64,000 bases of DNA, taken from NCBI RefSeq assembly GCF_000374845.1, contig NZ_KB895413.1, positions 1 through 64,000 of the forward strand, read 5' to 3'. Positions 61,548 through 64,000 of this stretch are shown here, piece by piece. The notes under the pieces were generated by a model. The model ran no database searches and was not told where the DNA came from. It worked only from the letters and a program-made list of their open reading frames with translations. The stretch is from Paenibacillus terrigena DSM 21567 (lineage in GTDB: Bacteria > Bacillota > Bacilli > Paenibacillales > Paenibacillaceae). The position numbers were made by a program, and so were the translations under genes. The first letter of the stretch is position 1, and each line of letters opens with the position of its first letter.

Positions 61548-62501
61548 ATGAGAGTACAGGCGGCTCGAATGGGTGAATGGCTAAGTAGAAAAAGTCCGCA
61601 GGAAAAGGCGAAGCTTTGGACCTGGATTGCTGTTCGTACCTTATTGATCTTAGGTTTTTGTTATATTATTCTATTCCCGCTCTTCCTTCGGATTTCGGTA
61701 GCATTCCGGAGTAAGGTCGATATTTATGATCCGACCGTGTTATGGATTCCAAGGCACTTCACACTGGAAAATTTGCAACTCGCGATTTCAGCAACCAAAT
61801 ATGGTTCAGCGCTGCTTAATACGTTCCTGATCTCGTCCACGACGACGATTATTCAACTCGCGACTTGCGCGTTAGCGGGTTATGCTTTTGCGCGGTTGAA
61901 ATTTAAGGGCAGCGGAATCTTGTTCGCACTCGTTATTTTCACGATTGTGGTTCCGCCGCAGACGATTATGATTCCGCTCTACTTGACGTATCGTTATTTC
62001 GACTTGTTCGGGATATTGAAATGGTTCACGGAGAAGGGGCATGTCAACCTGATTGATACGTTCTGGCCATTTCTGATCTCCTCAGGAACAGCTATGGGGC
62101 TGAAGAACGGACTATACATTTTTATCTTCCGTCAATTTTTCCGTGGGGTGCCGAAGGAGTTAGAAGAGGCATCGCTGGTGGATGGTGCAGGTATTTTCAA
62201 GACGTTCTACCGGATTATTCTGCCGAATGCTCTTCCGGCGATTGTTACAGTGCTGCTCTTCTCCTTCGTATGGCAGTGGAATGATAGCTATTATGTGTCC
62301 TTGTTCCTAAGCAAGGTAAAGGTGCTCGCAACCCAATTGACAGATATGGGGCCGGCACTTGGTAAGGAACCGGATCCGGTCTATCAATCGATGCTGCTCA
62401 ATACAGGCGTGCTGCTCATGATGGCGCCACTGATTGTATTATATTTGTTCGTTCAACGCTATTTCGTAGAAAGTGTGGAGCGTACGGGACTGGTAGGTTA
62501 G
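61548..62501 (+). CDS. Sugar ABC transporter permease (MalG type), second pair
   Basis: 317-residue permease with six helices and EAA loop LEEASLVDGAGIFKTFYRII. AAGGAGGGG precedes ATG 61548. It completes the second permease pair. The two pairs and two binding proteins in one operon imply either two transporters or exchange of parts. No ATPase gene is present. Confidence 0.92.
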   Translation: MRVQAARMGEWLSRKSPQEKAKLWTWIAVRTLLILGFCYIILFPLFLRISVAFRSKVDIYDPTVLWIPRHFTLENLQLAISATKYGSALLNTFLISSTTTIIQLATCALAGYAFARLKFKGSGILFALVIFTIVVPPQTIMIPLYLTYRYFDLFGILKWFTEKGHVNLIDTFWPFLISSGTAMGLKNGLYIFIFRQFFRGVPKELEEASLVDGAGIFKTFYRIILPNALPAIVTVLLFSFVWQWNDSYYVSLFLSKVKVLATQLTDMGPALGKEPDPVYQSMLLNTGVLLMMAPLIVLYLFVQRYFVESVERTGLVG

Positions 62502-62571
62502 ATAGAGAAGATGACGGGGGGGTTGACGATAAGTTAACCCTCTTAATAACGAATAGAAACGAGGACGATCG

Positions 62572-64000
62572 ATGTCACAGTCCAAAACGGTACATATTAT
62601 TTCCCATACACATTGGGATAGGGAATGGTATTTGCCCTATGAGAAGCATCATGTCCTGTTGATCAAGCTGATGGATACGTTGATGGAGACGTTAGAACGC
62701 GATGAGGATTATCGCAGTTTTCATCTGGATGGTCAGACGATCATCTTAGAGGATTATTTGCAGGTTCGACCGGAAATGAGAGAGAAGCTAGAACATTATA
62801 TTCGAGAGGGCCGCATTCATATTGGTCCTTGGTATATTCTGCAGGATGAGTTCCTGACGAGCAGTGAAGCCAACGTTCGGAATTTGTTAATCGGGCATCG
62901 AGACGCCGCCGCTTATGGAACGATCTCGAAGCTTGGTTATTTTCCGGATTCCTTCGGTAATATGGGGCAGGCGCCTCAGATGCTGAAGCAAGCAGGTATT
63001 CACCATGCCGTGTTCGGACGCGGGGTGAAGCCAACCGGATTTAATAATGAGGTCTCGGATGTTAGCGCATATGAATCGCCATATTCTGAGATGTGGTGGG
63101 AGTCACCGGACGGCTCTAAGGTGCTCGGTATTTTATTCGCCAATTGGTACAGCAACGGGAATGAAGTGCCAGTGGATCCTGAAGCCGCGAAGACCTATTG
63201 GGATAAGAAAATTACGGATGCGGAGAAATATGCTTCGACGCCGCATTTGCTGTTCATGAACGGCTGTGATCATCAGCCTGTGCAAACGGACCTATCGGAT
63301 GCAATGAAGACAGCAGAACAGCTGTATCCAGGCACAACCTTCGTGCATTCCAATTTCGATGGCTATTTGCAAGAAGTGGAGCGAGCGCTCCCGGAAGATC
63401 TTTCAGTTATTCGCGGTGAGCTTCGCAGCCAGCATACAGACGGCTGGTCCACACTCGTGAACACCGCGTCATCGCGTATTTATATGAAGCAGAAGAACCA
63501 GCAAGGTCAGACAGCTTTGGAAAAGGTTGCAGAACCGCTTGCTGCGATGGCGTATATGCTTGGACAGAGCTATCCGCACCATTTGTTCAATTATGCTTGG
63601 AAGACATTGATGCAGAATCATCCGCATGATAGCATCTGCGGGTGCAGTGTGGATGAAGTGCATGCTGAGATGATGACGCGCTTCGAGAAGAGCAGACATG
63701 TGGCGGAAGCGATTGCGGATGAGAGCCTTACAGCGATTTCCAGCCGTGTAGATACTTTGACTTTTGCGGCATATGGATCGGACGCGGTTCCTTTCTTAGT
63801 ATTGAACACGACAGGTTGGGAACGCAGCGGCAGCTTAACGGTGGAGTTAGAAGTGAAGCGGATCTATTTCCGCAGCGGCATGGATTTTGACAAGATGCGC
63901 CAAGAGGTAAAGCAGTATAGCTTGGATGGATTCGTCTTGGTGGATTCGGAAGGTACTCAGATCCCATGTACGATCGAGGATCTAGGTATCCAATTCGGCT
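62572..64000 (+). CDS. GH38 alpha-mannosidase, partial at window end
   Basis: 476 codons are visible and the frame is open at the edge. The N-terminal GH38 domain has the zinc motif VHIISHTHWDREWYLPY (His12, Asp16 region), EGRIHIGPWYILQDEFLTSS, and nucleophile Asp126 in LGYFPDSFGNMGQAPQ. HPHDSICGCSVDEVHAEM is the second family signature. No signal peptide, so it acts in the cytoplasm on imported alpha-mannosides. Family members are 850-1050 residues, so about half is missing. ATG 62572 has only a weak GAGGA site. Last visible gene of the transporter operon; the 70-base gap before it holds a small GGGTT/AACCC hairpin. Confidence 0.92.
   Translation, partial: MSQSKTVHIISHTHWDREWYLPYEKHHVLLIKLMDTLMETLERDEDYRSFHLDGQTIILEDYLQVRPEMREKLEHYIREGRIHIGPWYILQDEFLTSSEANVRNLLIGHRDAAAYGTISKLGYFPDSFGNMGQAPQMLKQAGIHHAVFGRGVKPTGFNNEVSDVSAYESPYSEMWWESPDGSKVLGILFANWYSNGNEVPVDPEAAKTYWDKKITDAEKYASTPHLLFMNGCDHQPVQTDLSDAMKTAEQLYPGTTFVHSNFDGYLQEVERALPEDLSVIRGELRSQHTDGWSTLVNTASSRIYMKQKNQQGQTALEKVAEPLAAMAYMLGQSYPHHLFNYAWKTLMQNHPHDSICGCSVDEVHAEMMTRFEKSRHVAEAIADESLTAISSRVDTLTFAAYGSDAVPFLVLNTTGWERSGSLTVELEVKRIYFRSGMDFDKMRQEVKQYSLDGFVLVDSEGTQIPCTIEDLGIQFG

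Noticed and set aside
1-64000. CRISPR array, tRNA/rRNA genes, prophage or complete insertion sequence
   Set aside because: No regularly spaced repeats, no RNA gene signatures, no phage genes and only one IS end fragment were seen.

Overview
The window reads as chromosome of a Paenibacillus-like member of the Bacillota (Paenibacillaceae). The grounds are AGGAGG-type ribosome binding sites, TTG and GTG starts, moderate base composition, LplB/CarB-type sugar permeases without their own ATPase, CcpA-type cre sites, DUF4188, DUF779, DUF5696 and M60 genes, and a multimodular secreted glycosidase with F5/8C, cohesin, FIVAR and dockerin parts. No rRNA, tRNA, CRISPR array or complete insertion sequence was seen.

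Region 1 (1-10.1 kb) is a patchy accessory stretch. It holds a toxin-like micro-ORF, a DUF4188 gene, a membrane gene broken by an in-frame TGA, a 41-residue secreted peptide, a TPR protein, a TetR regulator, an aldo/keto reductase and a row of gene remnants (MFS tail, SRPBCC tail, truncated MerR). An Rrf2 regulator faces an azoreductase-like flavoprotein with a clear promoter and operator, followed by a GNAT acetyltransferase and a GT2 glycosyltransferase. At least four copies, plus partial copies, of one stem-loop repeat (arms CTAACGGG, stem GGCTGCC/GGCAGCC) lie between these genes and nowhere else in the window.

Region 2 (10.4-20.3 kb) carries an intracellular GH3 beta-glycosidase with a PA14 insert. 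A D-serine locus follows: XRE-cupin regulator, RidA, D-serine dehydratase and GntP-family permease. Next is a scar of fused remnants (CotA start joined to a malic enzyme tail, then an IS3 end), a His/Arg-rich 52-residue peptide gene, and an aldehyde dehydrogenase with its DUF779 partner.

Region 3 (20.3-30.2 kb) is bounded by two near-identical 59-bp direct repeats. It contains a 1420-residue secreted GH110-type alpha-1,3-galactosidase behind a cre site, then an OmpR-type two-component system, a VCBS-like lipoprotein and two tandem SEDS (FtsW/RodA) proteins.

Region 4 (30.2-64 kb) is built from sugar ABC systems. First comes a lipoprotein-permease-permease set with a Cys/Met-type PLP enzyme, a divergent FCD-GntR regulator and an aldo/keto reductase. 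Second is a LacI-controlled LplB-type importer with an M60 (mucinase-type) metallopeptidase. Third are a free-standing CAT RNA-binding domain under a cre promoter and a transglutaminase-thioredoxin protein. Last is a GntR-LacI-type regulator followed by a long operon: two binding proteins (one of 982 residues), two permease pairs, an NHL-YIP1 membrane protein, a DUF5696 protein and a GH38 alpha-mannosidase that runs off the end. Together the GH110, M60 and GH38 enzymes suggest use of host-type or other complex glycans and glycoproteins. That theme is inference from family membership; the individual enzyme families are visible in the sequence.
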